Below, in pieces: positions 1 through 7,154 of a DNA stretch of 8,269 nt (its first letter is position 1; every line of letters starts with the position of its first letter). Source of the stretch: RGVD01 sp040403075 (GTDB taxonomy: Bacteria; Bacteroidota; Bacteroidia; UKL13-3); assembly GCA_040403075.1 (NCBI GenBank), contig JBBALJ010000127.1, positions 1-8,269 on the forward strand, read 5' to 3'. The translations under genes were made by a program, and so were the position numbers. The notes beneath the pieces are model-generated. The model had not been told where the DNA came from. It saw nothing but the letters and a program-made list of their open reading frames with translations, and made no database searches.

Positions 1-235
1 CTGCCCTACTATCCATATATGAAAATTGACATCATGACATTGAGGTAGCAAGTACTTTTTGATTCAGTTGAGATGCAATCCCTTATTTTCAAAGTTTGCA
101 ACAGAATGAATAGGATTAACCTAAAACTTTGTTTTGTCTTCATTTATTCTCAATTTTACATGAAATTTAAAGAACATATAAAAAAAGAGAATGGCTATCA
201 CTCTGACAATGCCATTTATTGTAAATCGGCATAGA

Positions 236-997
236 ATGAAATTTAAAATATTGACATTTGTCTTACTTGTTTTCAAATTAGCTTTCACTCAAACTGAGCA
301 ATTGGATGACGATAAATTGAGTTCAATCAAAAGTGTCATAAGCTTATTCCAACAAGCTAACATTGATAGTATTTCAAATGTAATTAATTTCCCATTGCAT
401 AGAGAATATCTGTTACCGACTGTAAAAGACGAAAAAGAATTTAAAAAACGTTTTAATGAAATATTCGACAAAACACTTATTGATAAAATTGCAAATTCAA
501 AAGTTGAGCAGTGGTCTGAGGTTGGTTGGAGAGGAATTATTTTGGACAATGGTATTGTCTGGATAGACAGTTATGATGGAAACATCATTGCTGTAAACTA
601 TCAAAGTGACTACGAAAAAAACAAAATAAAATTGCTGATTGAACAAGATAGACAAAAGCTGCATCACTCTTTGAAAATTTTTCAAAGTCCAAGATATAAA
701 ATAAAAACTAAAAATTACTTAATCAGAATTGACAAGTTATCGGACTATAAATATAGATATGCCTCTTGGAAAAATGATAAAAATGAATCAGCAAAACCTG
801 ATATCATTTTAAACAATGGAGAAATAGAATTTCTTGGTAGTGGAGGAAACCATAGTATTACTTTTTCAAAAGGAAATATCACATACATTATATACAGAAA
901 TATTATGGGAGAGGACGATTCACCATACATTACTCTTGAAGTTAAAAAAAATGGAAAATTAATTTTGACTGAAGGCGGAACATTGATAGTAGAATAA
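236..997 (+). CDS. Exported protein of unknown function with WSEVGWRGI motif
   Basis: This 253-aa protein begins MKFKILTFVLLVFKLAFTQ, a compact signal peptide (two lysines, a hydrophobic stretch to about residue 18, cleavage probably near AFT/Q), so it should be exported to the periplasm or cell surface. That is why I start it at 236: an in-frame ATG at 191 adds 15 residues ahead of the signal peptide and spoils it. Residues 28-90 look helical (ISNVINFPLHREY, then FKKRFNEIFDKTLIDKI). Residues 93-121 hold the most family-like block, WSEVGWRGI followed by GIVWI and GNIIAVNYQS, which resembles a recurrent Bacteroidota hypothetical-protein pattern (from memory, not searched). Residues 165-253 look beta-rich. 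There is no T9SS sorting domain, lipobox or catalytic motif. It stands alone, 211 nt upstream of the next gene with no clear terminator between. Line counts inside it gave about 22-35% GC against about 40% for a line of the next gene, a weak hint of different ancestry. Function unknown. Confidence 0.8.
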   Translation: MKFKILTFVLLVFKLAFTQTEQLDDDKLSSIKSVISLFQQANIDSISNVINFPLHREYLLPTVKDEKEFKKRFNEIFDKTLIDKIANSKVEQWSEVGWRGIILDNGIVWIDSYDGNIIAVNYQSDYEKNKIKLLIEQDRQKLHHSLKIFQSPRYKIKTKNYLIRIDKLSDYKYRYASWKNDKNESAKPDIILNNGEIEFLGSGGNHSITFSKGNITYIIYRNIMGEDDSPYITLEVKKNGKLILTEGGTLIVE

Positions 998-1184
998 ATT
1001 CACACGACTTCCACCTTTCTCAATAAAATTTTTCTATTAAAATTTAACTCCTCTATTTTTCACTTTGCTTGCTAAACATGGCCACAATACACACTCAAGC
1101 ATTTGACTTTCAGAAACATATTATATCTTTTATGATTCTCAAACATGTTTACACTAAGTTAATAAGGATTACGAAGAAATTCTA

Positions 1185-1192
1185 CATATTTG
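1185..1192 (+). promoter_or_regulatory. Possible Bacteroidota -7 promoter element before the T9SS operon
   Basis: CATATTTG matches the Bacteroidota -7 consensus TAnnTTTG at all fixed positions except the first. It lies 16 nt before the ATG at 1209, which would give a very short leader. No clear -33 TTTG is seen at the right distance, so this is only a candidate. The rest of the 998-1208 gap is AT-rich, holds one weak A/T-only hairpin (1026-1045), and shows no gene. Confidence 0.25.
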
Positions 1193-1208
1193 CAAGTTAA
1201 TAAAAAGA

Positions 1209-3329
1209 ATGCTTTTGAAAAAATACGTCTTACTTATAATTTTATCCTATATCGTTTGTAATGAGGCTAAAACGCAAGTTACCTTTAGCCAAAAATCAAC
1301 CAATACAGGCAGGATTGGTGTTGGTTTTAGCAATGCTGGAACCATTGGAAATCCGAATACCATCCGAAACGACAGACAAAGCAAAAATTGGTCGATGCAA
1401 TTCCCTAAAGGAACAGGTATTGAGCATTTGTTTGAAGCAGGTATTTGGCTTGGCGCTCAAGTAGATGGACAAGTATTGGTATCTACCAGCGCTGTGGATG
1501 ACCCAAGTGGTTACTCAACTGGAAAAGCGGGTTATGAATTCACCCAATTAAGCGATATCAAAGAAAGATCAAAAACCAAAAGCAGCAGCAACTATTCATC
1601 GCAAGCCATATCAGGTCAAGATTTTATTACCAATTTTACTGATAGTTTTGTGGTAGTGCCGGGTTCTAGTATTCCCATTAATTCGCACACCAACCCTTTG
1701 AAAGCAGTTATCAAACTAGAAACCTATGCTTGGAGCGAATCAACAGCTGATTATTTTGTGATTGCCAATTATGAAGTTACCAATAACTCTAGCAAAAGAT
1801 GGGATAGCATTTGGTTTGGCAATTGGAGTGATTTGGTGGTAAGAAACATTCAATACACCACGGATGGAACAGGCTCTAACTACTATTCTAGAGGACGCAA
1901 TGGTTTTGATAGACAAAGAATGGCTGTGTATGCTTACTTAGCCAGAGCAGATGTGAATGATTATGATTATACCCAATCATATGGAGCCATTCAGTTCTTA
2001 GGTATGGATTGGAGAGGTATGTTTTTCAACCCTAACAAGCCAGATACCTTTGTAAAATCAGGATTTCCAGCCCCTCAGTTGAATATTAATTTCTGGAATT
2101 ACAATGGCTCAAGTCCATGGATAGCGCCATCAAGTGATTTAGATAGATACAACAAACTTAAAAACTCAATTGATTCTTTAACACTAATTGACCCCGCAAA
2201 AGGTCCTTTCTTTGGTCAGCCTGCTAATTGGATTCAATTAATTTCAGCAGGTCCAATTTCAAGTTTAAATCCAGGTGAGAAAATGAATTTCACCATGGCA
2301 TATGTTTGTGCAAAGCAAAGTAATCCTAATATTCAAGGGGCCAATGTATTAAGCACAGAAGAAGATAGGGCAGAATTAAATGACCATTTAAAAACCTGTC
2401 GAGCTACATACCTTGGTGAAGATGGTGATGAAAATGGTGTTTACACCATCGAAAAAGATGTAAACAAAAATGGCAAATTAGACCGATACATCGTACCAGA
2501 ACCACCTACTACACCAGTGATTAAGGTGGTAACAGAAAACCAAAAAGCAACTATTTATTGGGATAGAATGGCTGAAGAATCAGTTGACCCCATTTCAAGA
2601 CAAAAAGATTTTGAAGGCTACCGATTGTATAGAAGTCATTTAGGTGAAGATTTGAAACTCAGGATTGACTTAGACTCATCCAACATGATTGCCCAATGGG
2701 ATATTGAAAACAATGATATTGGATTTAACAATGGCTTTAATGCGATTAAACTCAATACCCCTGCCAAGTTTGATGGAGATAGCAATACTTATAACTATAA
2801 ATTTGAAATGCCTAATTTATTGAATGGTTGGCAATATTTATTTTCTGTAACGGCCTTTGATAAGGGAGATATCAAATTGGGATTAAGCTCACAAGAATCA
2901 TCTTTTAACGAAAATCAAGTGCATGCTTTTTGTGGCACTCCAACCAATGATTTCATAAGCGATAATCCTTCCAAAAAAGTGGGTGTTTACCCTAATCCAT
3001 ATTCAACTACTGCAGCTTGGGATGGTGTGGGAAGCAGAGATAGAAAATTGTATTTTTACAACCTACCTAACAGATGCGAGATTACAATATATACAACCAG
3101 TGGGGATGTGCTTTCTACCATGACCCATGATGCTAAAAACTATAAAGGTGAAAACATCAGATGGTTTGATAAATATGCCCAAGGTACCATCAGCATGAGT
3201 GGTGGTGAACATGCGTGGGATTTGCTTACCAATAACAAAACGCAAGTTTCTCCGGGTGTTTACATGTTTAGCGTGAAAGATTTGCAGAGCGGAAATATTA
3301 CCACGGGCAACTTTGCCATTTTAAAATAA
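1209..3329 (+). CDS. T9SS-secreted multidomain protein with FnIII-like domain and C-terminal sorting domain
   Basis: A 706-aa exported protein. Residues 1-23 (MLLKKYVLLIILSYIVCNEAKTQ) are a signal peptide; Cys18 is not in a convincing lipobox. Residues 25-400 form a large extracellular region with the blocks HLFEAGIWLGA and AVDDPSGYSTG, which I recall from uncharacterised T9SS cargo of Bacteroidota and Ignavibacteria. Residues 404-425 are acidic and contain DVNKNGKLD (417-425), resembling an EF-hand or thrombospondin-3 calcium loop. Residues 430-565 look like fibronectin type III (PEPPTTPVIKVV, ATIYWD, FEGYRLYRS, YLFSVTAFDKG). Residues 590-706 are a long sorting domain, with VGVYPNPYS, GGEHAWDL and VSPGVYMFSVKDLQSG, ending in GNFAILK. 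By family knowledge such domains send the protein through the outer membrane by T9SS, after which they are cleaved or the protein is anchored. No catalytic residues are recognised. It is the first gene of a likely operon with the gene 22 nt downstream. Secretion route is well supported; adhesin or structural role is a guess. Confidence 0.9.
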   Translation: MLLKKYVLLIILSYIVCNEAKTQVTFSQKSTNTGRIGVGFSNAGTIGNPNTIRNDRQSKNWSMQFPKGTGIEHLFEAGIWLGAQVDGQVLVSTSAVDDPSGYSTGKAGYEFTQLSDIKERSKTKSSSNYSSQAISGQDFITNFTDSFVVVPGSSIPINSHTNPLKAVIKLETYAWSESTADYFVIANYEVTNNSSKRWDSIWFGNWSDLVVRNIQYTTDGTGSNYYSRGRNGFDRQRMAVYAYLARADVNDYDYTQSYGAIQFLGMDWRGMFFNPNKPDTFVKSGFPAPQLNINFWNYNGSSPWIAPSSDLDRYNKLKNSIDSLTLIDPAKGPFFGQPANWIQLISAGPISSLNPGEKMNFTMAYVCAKQSNPNIQGANVLSTEEDRAELNDHLKTCRATYLGEDGDENGVYTIEKDVNKNGKLDRYIVPEPPTTPVIKVVTENQKATIYWDRMAEESVDPISRQKDFEGYRLYRSHLGEDLKLRIDLDSSNMIAQWDIENNDIGFNNGFNAIKLNTPAKFDGDSNTYNYKFEMPNLLNGWQYLFSVTAFDKGDIKLGLSSQESSFNENQVHAFCGTPTNDFISDNPSKKVGVYPNPYSTTAAWDGVGSRDRKLYFYNLPNRCEITIYTTSGDVLSTMTHDAKNYKGENIRWFDKYAQGTISMSGGEHAWDLLTNNKTQVSPGVYMFSVKDLQSGNITTGNFAILK

Positions 3330-3351
3330 ACAATCAACAACAAATACAAAT

Positions 3352-6063
3352 ATGAAAAAAGTTCTATTACTTTTAAGTTTAACGGTGGCTGCCTTTGTGT
3401 TAAAGGCACAAAATCCGTATCCGATTATCCCTCTTGATTCAGTTCAGAGAACCTCTTTTGCGAAACTATCGCAAACCCCTCCTATCGATTCACCTGATTA
3501 TGTTTCACCTCGTGTGAATGCTCGCTATGGCGATACAGTGAGAATTGAAGGATATGTATTATTTGACCCTCGTTACTATGGATTAAGTGTAAGTCGCAAG
3601 TCGACCATATTGGTTAAAGATACTGTGGGTGGTGCTTGGGGTGGTGTTGAAGTAATTTGCGACCCTGCAGTAGTAGGTATGGGAAATGGAGCAGGTCCTT
3701 TGGCAACGCTTATCAATGATAACTCTTTTTATGACAATGTTAAACCTGGATATAAAGTAAGAGTAACTGGTATTATTAGAGCGGCTTTTACTTCGGGCAG
3801 CGCTCAATACAATACCCAATTGTATCTAATAAAAGGTTCAAGTAAATGGAACAATGGTGTGGAAGTAATTGATTTTGGTCCTAACAAATTAAAGCCAGTG
3901 GTGCTTCCTATTGATTCAATTACAACTGGAAACCCAATAACCGGTTTTAATGTAGATAAAACTATTGGCGAGAAATGGGAAGGTGTGTATGTTGAATTAA
4001 GAAACGTAAGTGTTTATAACGACAGAGCTGCAAGTGGTACTTCAAGATGGACCTGGTCAGTTACTGATAAATCAGGTAATGCCATCAGTATTCGTGATTA
4101 TTCAGGATATTACAGAAATGATGCCTTGACAGCAGATTCGGTTTTTGGCGCTAACAACAAAAGATTTACTCCGCCACCAATTGGAAAAAGCTTTTCTTAC
4201 TTAAGAGGTGTTATTCAAGAATATACATTGGCAGGTGCAACCAGATATGGTATAGCTCCTTTATACCCAAATGATTTAGGTCCGGCCTTATATACACCTC
4301 CTACCATCGCAGCAAGATTAAGAACCCCTGTGGCGCCAACTTCAACAGATAGTATCCGTTTCATTTATAAAATACAACAAAATGATACTGCCTTAGCTTA
4401 TGCAAGGGTATTTTATTCAAAACCTAATGACAATACATTATTCGATTCAGTTTCTTTAAATAGAGTTGTTGTTGGAATCGATACTGGTTGGACAGCCCAA
4501 ATTCCTCCAATGCCTAATGGAAGTCAAATATACTATTACATCAAAGCTTATGATGTAAATAATATTGCTAATAAAGACACATTCGGTACAGCTAAATCAT
4601 TTATAGTAAGAGATGGTGGAATTAACAATATCAGACAATTACAATTCAGTACTAACCTTAACAACTCATCTATCTTCAATGGAGATTCAATCATCACCAA
4701 TATGAATATTAGAGCGCTTGTAACTTCAACTGATATGGTTCAAGGAGCAACAGTTAATATTGCCACCATTCAACAAGGTACAGGAGCAAATGCTGCCATC
4801 ATTGTAAACAGAAAATTAGGTGATGCTACTTCAACTTGGGCTCAAGGTGATTCTGTATTAATAACTGCTGGTAAAGTAGTAGAAGCCGGTAATATGACAA
4901 CTTTAAATGATATTGCTGCTACAAAAATTAGCAGTAACAATCCTGTTCCGGCTCCTATCAACACATTAAACATTGATACCTTAACATTATGGAATAGCGA
5001 TGCTAAACCAGTAGGTGCAAGACAAAATTTCAATGCATGGGAAGGTCAAATGATTGGCTTCGACACCAACTATATTGTAAGCAGCAACCCAGACGGTCCT
5101 GCAAGTGATTTCCAAGAATTTAGTTTGTCAAATGATAAAAATGCTAGTGTTGGTTTTAGAGTAAATGATTTAGGAGGCAGCTACAGAAACACTAAATACA
5201 ATGCGGCATTAAGAAATGGCCAAAAAGCATTTAGAACTGCAGGCATTTTATACTTCTTAAACGGAAATTGGAAAATCAATCCTCGTAACTTATCAGACTT
5301 TGATATTGATACTGTGATGCCTCGTTTAACTGTATTAGGTGCAAATCCTAAAACGGTTATCAAAGGTACCGCTTACTCCGATGCGGGAGCCACAGCTACT
5401 GACAACAATGGTTTCGTAAATATTGCAACAAGTGGAACTGTTGATGTAAATACTTTGGGCGTTTATAAAATTAGATATGTGGCAACTGACAGAGCTTTAT
5501 TAAACGATACAGCTTATAGAACGGTAACTGTTGCTAGCACTGATGTAAGCAAACCAGTTATAACGCTTAAAGGTAAAAACCCAGATACACTTGTAATCAA
5601 TACAAGTTATGTAGATGCAGGTGCCATTGCAATGGATGATGTGGAAGATGATATCTCTTCCAAAATTGTTAGAACAGGTAGCATTGATTCAACAAAGATT
5701 GGTTCATACGTTCTTACCTATACAGTGAGTGATTTAGCAGGAAACATTGCTTCAAAAACCAGAACTGTTATCGTAGGATTTAGAACCAGTATCTACGAAA
5801 ACGACTTGAAAGCTGCTAATATTTTGGTTTATCCATCTCCAGCAAACAATGTTTTATTTGTTGAAGCTTCAGGATACAAATCATTGCCTTTACAAGTTAC
5901 TTTAACTGATTTATTAGGTAGAGACATCGTTTCTAAACAAATAAATAGCAAACAAGTAAAAGAAGAATTTGACGTTACCAACTTAAAAAATGGCATCTAC
6001 TTCATTACTTTAACCAATGATTTAGGAAGCAAATCTATTAAGTTTGTAGTGAGCGGTAAATAA
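3352..6063 (+). CDS. T9SS-secreted protein with paired OB-like segments, two DUF5011 Ig repeats and sorting domain
   Basis: A 903-aa exported protein starting MKKVLLLLSLTVAAFVLKAQ (signal peptide, cleavage near KA/Q). OB-fold-like segments, reminiscent of DUF5689 or extracellular-nuclease accessory domains, are seen at about 61-143 (TVRIEGYVLFDP, ILVKDTVGG, VRVTGIIR), 209-312 (WEGVYVELRNVSVY, WSVTDKSGN, IAPLYPNDLGP), 446-523 (NMNIRALVTSTD, ATIQQGTGA, DSVLITAGKV) and 563-652 (WEGQMIGFD, INPRNLSDFDID). An Ig/FnIII-like module lies at 317-420 (IYYYIKAYDVNN). Two tandem DUF5011-type Ig domains follow at 653-728 and 731-808; each has the hallmark Y-D-GA-A-D pattern (YSDAGATATD, YVDAGAIAMDD). Residues 823-903 are a T9SS type A sorting domain (NILVYPSPANN, LLGRDIVSKQ, LKNGIYFITL). 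No nuclease, protease or glycosidase core is visible, so a binding, adhesive or matrix role is inferred. It sits 22 nt after the preceding cargo gene with an A-rich, SD-less leader, and its transcript ends at the hairpin 6086-6118. Confidence 0.92.
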   Translation: MKKVLLLLSLTVAAFVLKAQNPYPIIPLDSVQRTSFAKLSQTPPIDSPDYVSPRVNARYGDTVRIEGYVLFDPRYYGLSVSRKSTILVKDTVGGAWGGVEVICDPAVVGMGNGAGPLATLINDNSFYDNVKPGYKVRVTGIIRAAFTSGSAQYNTQLYLIKGSSKWNNGVEVIDFGPNKLKPVVLPIDSITTGNPITGFNVDKTIGEKWEGVYVELRNVSVYNDRAASGTSRWTWSVTDKSGNAISIRDYSGYYRNDALTADSVFGANNKRFTPPPIGKSFSYLRGVIQEYTLAGATRYGIAPLYPNDLGPALYTPPTIAARLRTPVAPTSTDSIRFIYKIQQNDTALAYARVFYSKPNDNTLFDSVSLNRVVVGIDTGWTAQIPPMPNGSQIYYYIKAYDVNNIANKDTFGTAKSFIVRDGGINNIRQLQFSTNLNNSSIFNGDSIITNMNIRALVTSTDMVQGATVNIATIQQGTGANAAIIVNRKLGDATSTWAQGDSVLITAGKVVEAGNMTTLNDIAATKISSNNPVPAPINTLNIDTLTLWNSDAKPVGARQNFNAWEGQMIGFDTNYIVSSNPDGPASDFQEFSLSNDKNASVGFRVNDLGGSYRNTKYNAALRNGQKAFRTAGILYFLNGNWKINPRNLSDFDIDTVMPRLTVLGANPKTVIKGTAYSDAGATATDNNGFVNIATSGTVDVNTLGVYKIRYVATDRALLNDTAYRTVTVASTDVSKPVITLKGKNPDTLVINTSYVDAGAIAMDDVEDDISSKIVRTGSIDSTKIGSYVLTYTVSDLAGNIASKTRTVIVGFRTSIYENDLKAANILVYPSPANNVLFVEASGYKSLPLQVTLTDLLGRDIVSKQINSKQVKEEFDVTNLKNGIYFITLTNDLGSKSIKFVVSGK

Positions 6064-6085
6064 ACTAAACATAAAGACTATAGTT

Positions 6086-6118
6086 AAGGCTGTTTCAGAA
6101 ATGAAGCAGCCTTTTTTT
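6086..6118 (+). terminator. Strong rho-independent terminator ending the T9SS operon
   Basis: An 11-bp stem (6086-6096 with 6103-6113, including one G-U pair at 6093/6106) surrounds a 6-nt loop (6097-6102) and runs directly into seven Ts (6112-6118). It begins 23 nt after the stop codon at 6063. The GC-rich stem and T-tract point to termination in the + direction, downstream of the 903-aa gene. Confidence 0.92.
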
Positions 6119-6133
6119 ATTTAGCAATTCCAC

Positions 6134-6141
6134 TTAATTTG
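6134..6141 (+). promoter_or_regulatory. Possible -7 promoter element for the glycosyltransferase
   Basis: TTAATTTG matches TAnnTTTG except at the second position and ends 9 nt before the ATG at 6151. If used, the transcript would be nearly leaderless. It lies in the 32 nt between the terminator T-tract and the start codon, so any upstream promoter element would overlap the terminator. No -33 element is clear; candidate only. Confidence 0.22.
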
Positions 6142-6150
6142 CGCGCAACA

Positions 6151-7047
6151 ATGCTATCCATCTTAATACCCAACCACAACTACCCCGTTGAACACTTGGT
6201 GGCTTCCCTATACAATCAATTACAAATGTTAGAGATTGAATGGGAAATTCGTTGCTATGAGGATGGTTCGGACGAGGAGAGTTACTTGCGAAACAATTTA
6301 GCAATGGCTCAGATACCCAATTTACATCATAAATTTATTAGCAAGAATATCGGTCGTGCAGCCATTAGGAATAAATTAGCCAGAGATGCCAAATACCCTA
6401 AACTATTGTTTATCGACTCAGATATGCAATGCCCAAATGAGGATTTTATTGCAAGCTATTTGAAACATACAAACGATGCTGATGCTATTTATGGTGGAGT
6501 TTCATATCGCCCTGAGAAGCCAGAAAATAATCTACTTTTGAGATGGCATTATGGAAGTCATAGAGAAGTAATTCCTGCAGCATTAAGAAATTGCAAACCT
6601 TATATTAGCCTTAAAACATGCAATCTATTGATTAAAAAAGAACTCATGTTGAAGTGCCCATTTGATGAGCGATTGAAAAAATATGGGCATGAGGACACCC
6701 TTCATGCTATATCCCTTAGTAAAATAAAGGCAAACGTATTGCATATTGAAAACCCAATGCTGCACCTAGGATTAGAGGAAACAGAAATCTTTCTAGAAAA
6801 AAGCAAAATGGCCATGCAAAACTTAGCTATGATGATGAACAGAGATGAACAAATGTTGGATGAGATAAACATAGTTAGGGTTTACAGAAAAATCAAAGAG
6901 ATGAGAATTTCAAATTGGCTATTGTTTGGATTCTTTATGGCAGAGCCCTTGGTTGTATTCATTTTAAAATCAGCTTTTCCATCATTATATTTTTATGATA
7001 TATACAAATTGGGTTACCTCATCAAAGCTTGTAACGAAAGGTCCTAA
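6151..7047 (+). CDS. Family 2 (GT-A fold) glycosyltransferase
   Basis: This 298-aa protein should transfer a sugar from a nucleotide-sugar donor to a glycan or lipid-linked acceptor at the cytoplasmic side of the inner membrane. The N-terminus LSILIPNHNY is the classic first beta strand of GT2 enzymes. YEDGSDE (36-42) is the nucleotide-binding turn, NIGRAAIRN (66-74) the usual following motif, and FIDSD (87-91) supplies the DxD metal-binding aspartates 89 and 91. SLKTCNLLIKKE (153-164) and YGHED (178-182) match the acceptor and catalytic-base region, as in GT2 and the GT7 C-terminal domain. Residues 256-273 are hydrophobic and may anchor the protein, but no multi-pass channel is seen, so it is not a synthase-type enzyme. 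I chose the ATG at 6151; an in-frame TTG at 6139 adds only four residues and has no better signal. It follows a terminator and is not tightly linked to other sugar genes, so donor and product cannot be named. Confidence 0.93.
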   Translation: MLSILIPNHNYPVEHLVASLYNQLQMLEIEWEIRCYEDGSDEESYLRNNLAMAQIPNLHHKFISKNIGRAAIRNKLARDAKYPKLLFIDSDMQCPNEDFIASYLKHTNDADAIYGGVSYRPEKPENNLLLRWHYGSHREVIPAALRNCKPYISLKTCNLLIKKELMLKCPFDERLKKYGHEDTLHAISLSKIKANVLHIENPMLHLGLEETEIFLEKSKMAMQNLAMMMNRDEQMLDEINIVRVYRKIKEMRISNWLLFGFFMAEPLVVFILKSAFPSLYFYDIYKLGYLIKACNERS

Positions 7048-7084
7048 AAAACCTGCTTAAACTTATCTTTTCGTCTGATTAAAA

Positions 7085-7118
7085 TTTGTAATAATTGATT
7101 AAAATATGCTTAATCTTG
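7085..7118 (+). promoter_or_regulatory. Possible promoter for the membrane coiled-coil gene
   Basis: TTTG at 7085-7088 could be the -33 element and TAATCTTG at 7111-7118 the -7 element (TAnnTTTG with one mismatch, C for T). The 22-nt gap between them is plausible for Bacteroidota promoters. Transcription would begin around 7125, inside the hairpin at 7119-7140. Consensus match only. Confidence 0.35.
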
Positions 7119-7140
7119 TAAGGTGTTTTTCAGCACCTTA
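7119..7140. other. Small hairpin between the glycosyltransferase and the membrane protein genes
   Basis: TAAGGTG (7119-7125) is the exact reverse complement of CACCTTA (7134-7140), with an 8-nt T-rich loop. No T-tract follows in either direction, so it is a poor rho-independent terminator. It ends 14 nt before the ATG at 7155 and could affect the leader of that gene or protect the 3' end of the upstream transcript. Confidence 0.45.
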
Positions 7141-7154
7141 TAATAATACAGTTT

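Noticed and set aside
1..48. Open frame from the window edge (ends ...MKIDIMTLR, TAG at 46-48) as the tail of an upstream gene
   Set aside because: Fifteen codons cannot be told from chance, and no terminator follows; it remains possible but unsupported.
191..235. Upstream in-frame ATG at 191 as the start of the first gene
   Set aside because: It adds 15 residues (MAITLTMPFIVNRHR) before an otherwise ideal signal peptide that begins at 236.
289..549. Minus-strand open frame inside the first gene, and similar ones inside the other genes
   Set aside because: They overlap well-supported + strand genes and show no recognisable domain or start signal.
1026..1045. Hairpin AAATTTT/AAAATTT as a terminator for the first gene
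   Set aside because: The stem contains only A-T pairs and no T-tract follows.
1248..1265. Lipoprotein signal (Cys18) in the 706-aa protein
   Set aside because: The residues before the cysteine (YIV) do not fit a lipobox, which needs a small residue at -1; a standard signal peptide ending near KTQ fits better.
6139..6150. TTG at 6139 as the glycosyltransferase start
   Set aside because: The ATG at 6151 directly precedes the conserved SILIPNHNY strand; the extra four residues add nothing.
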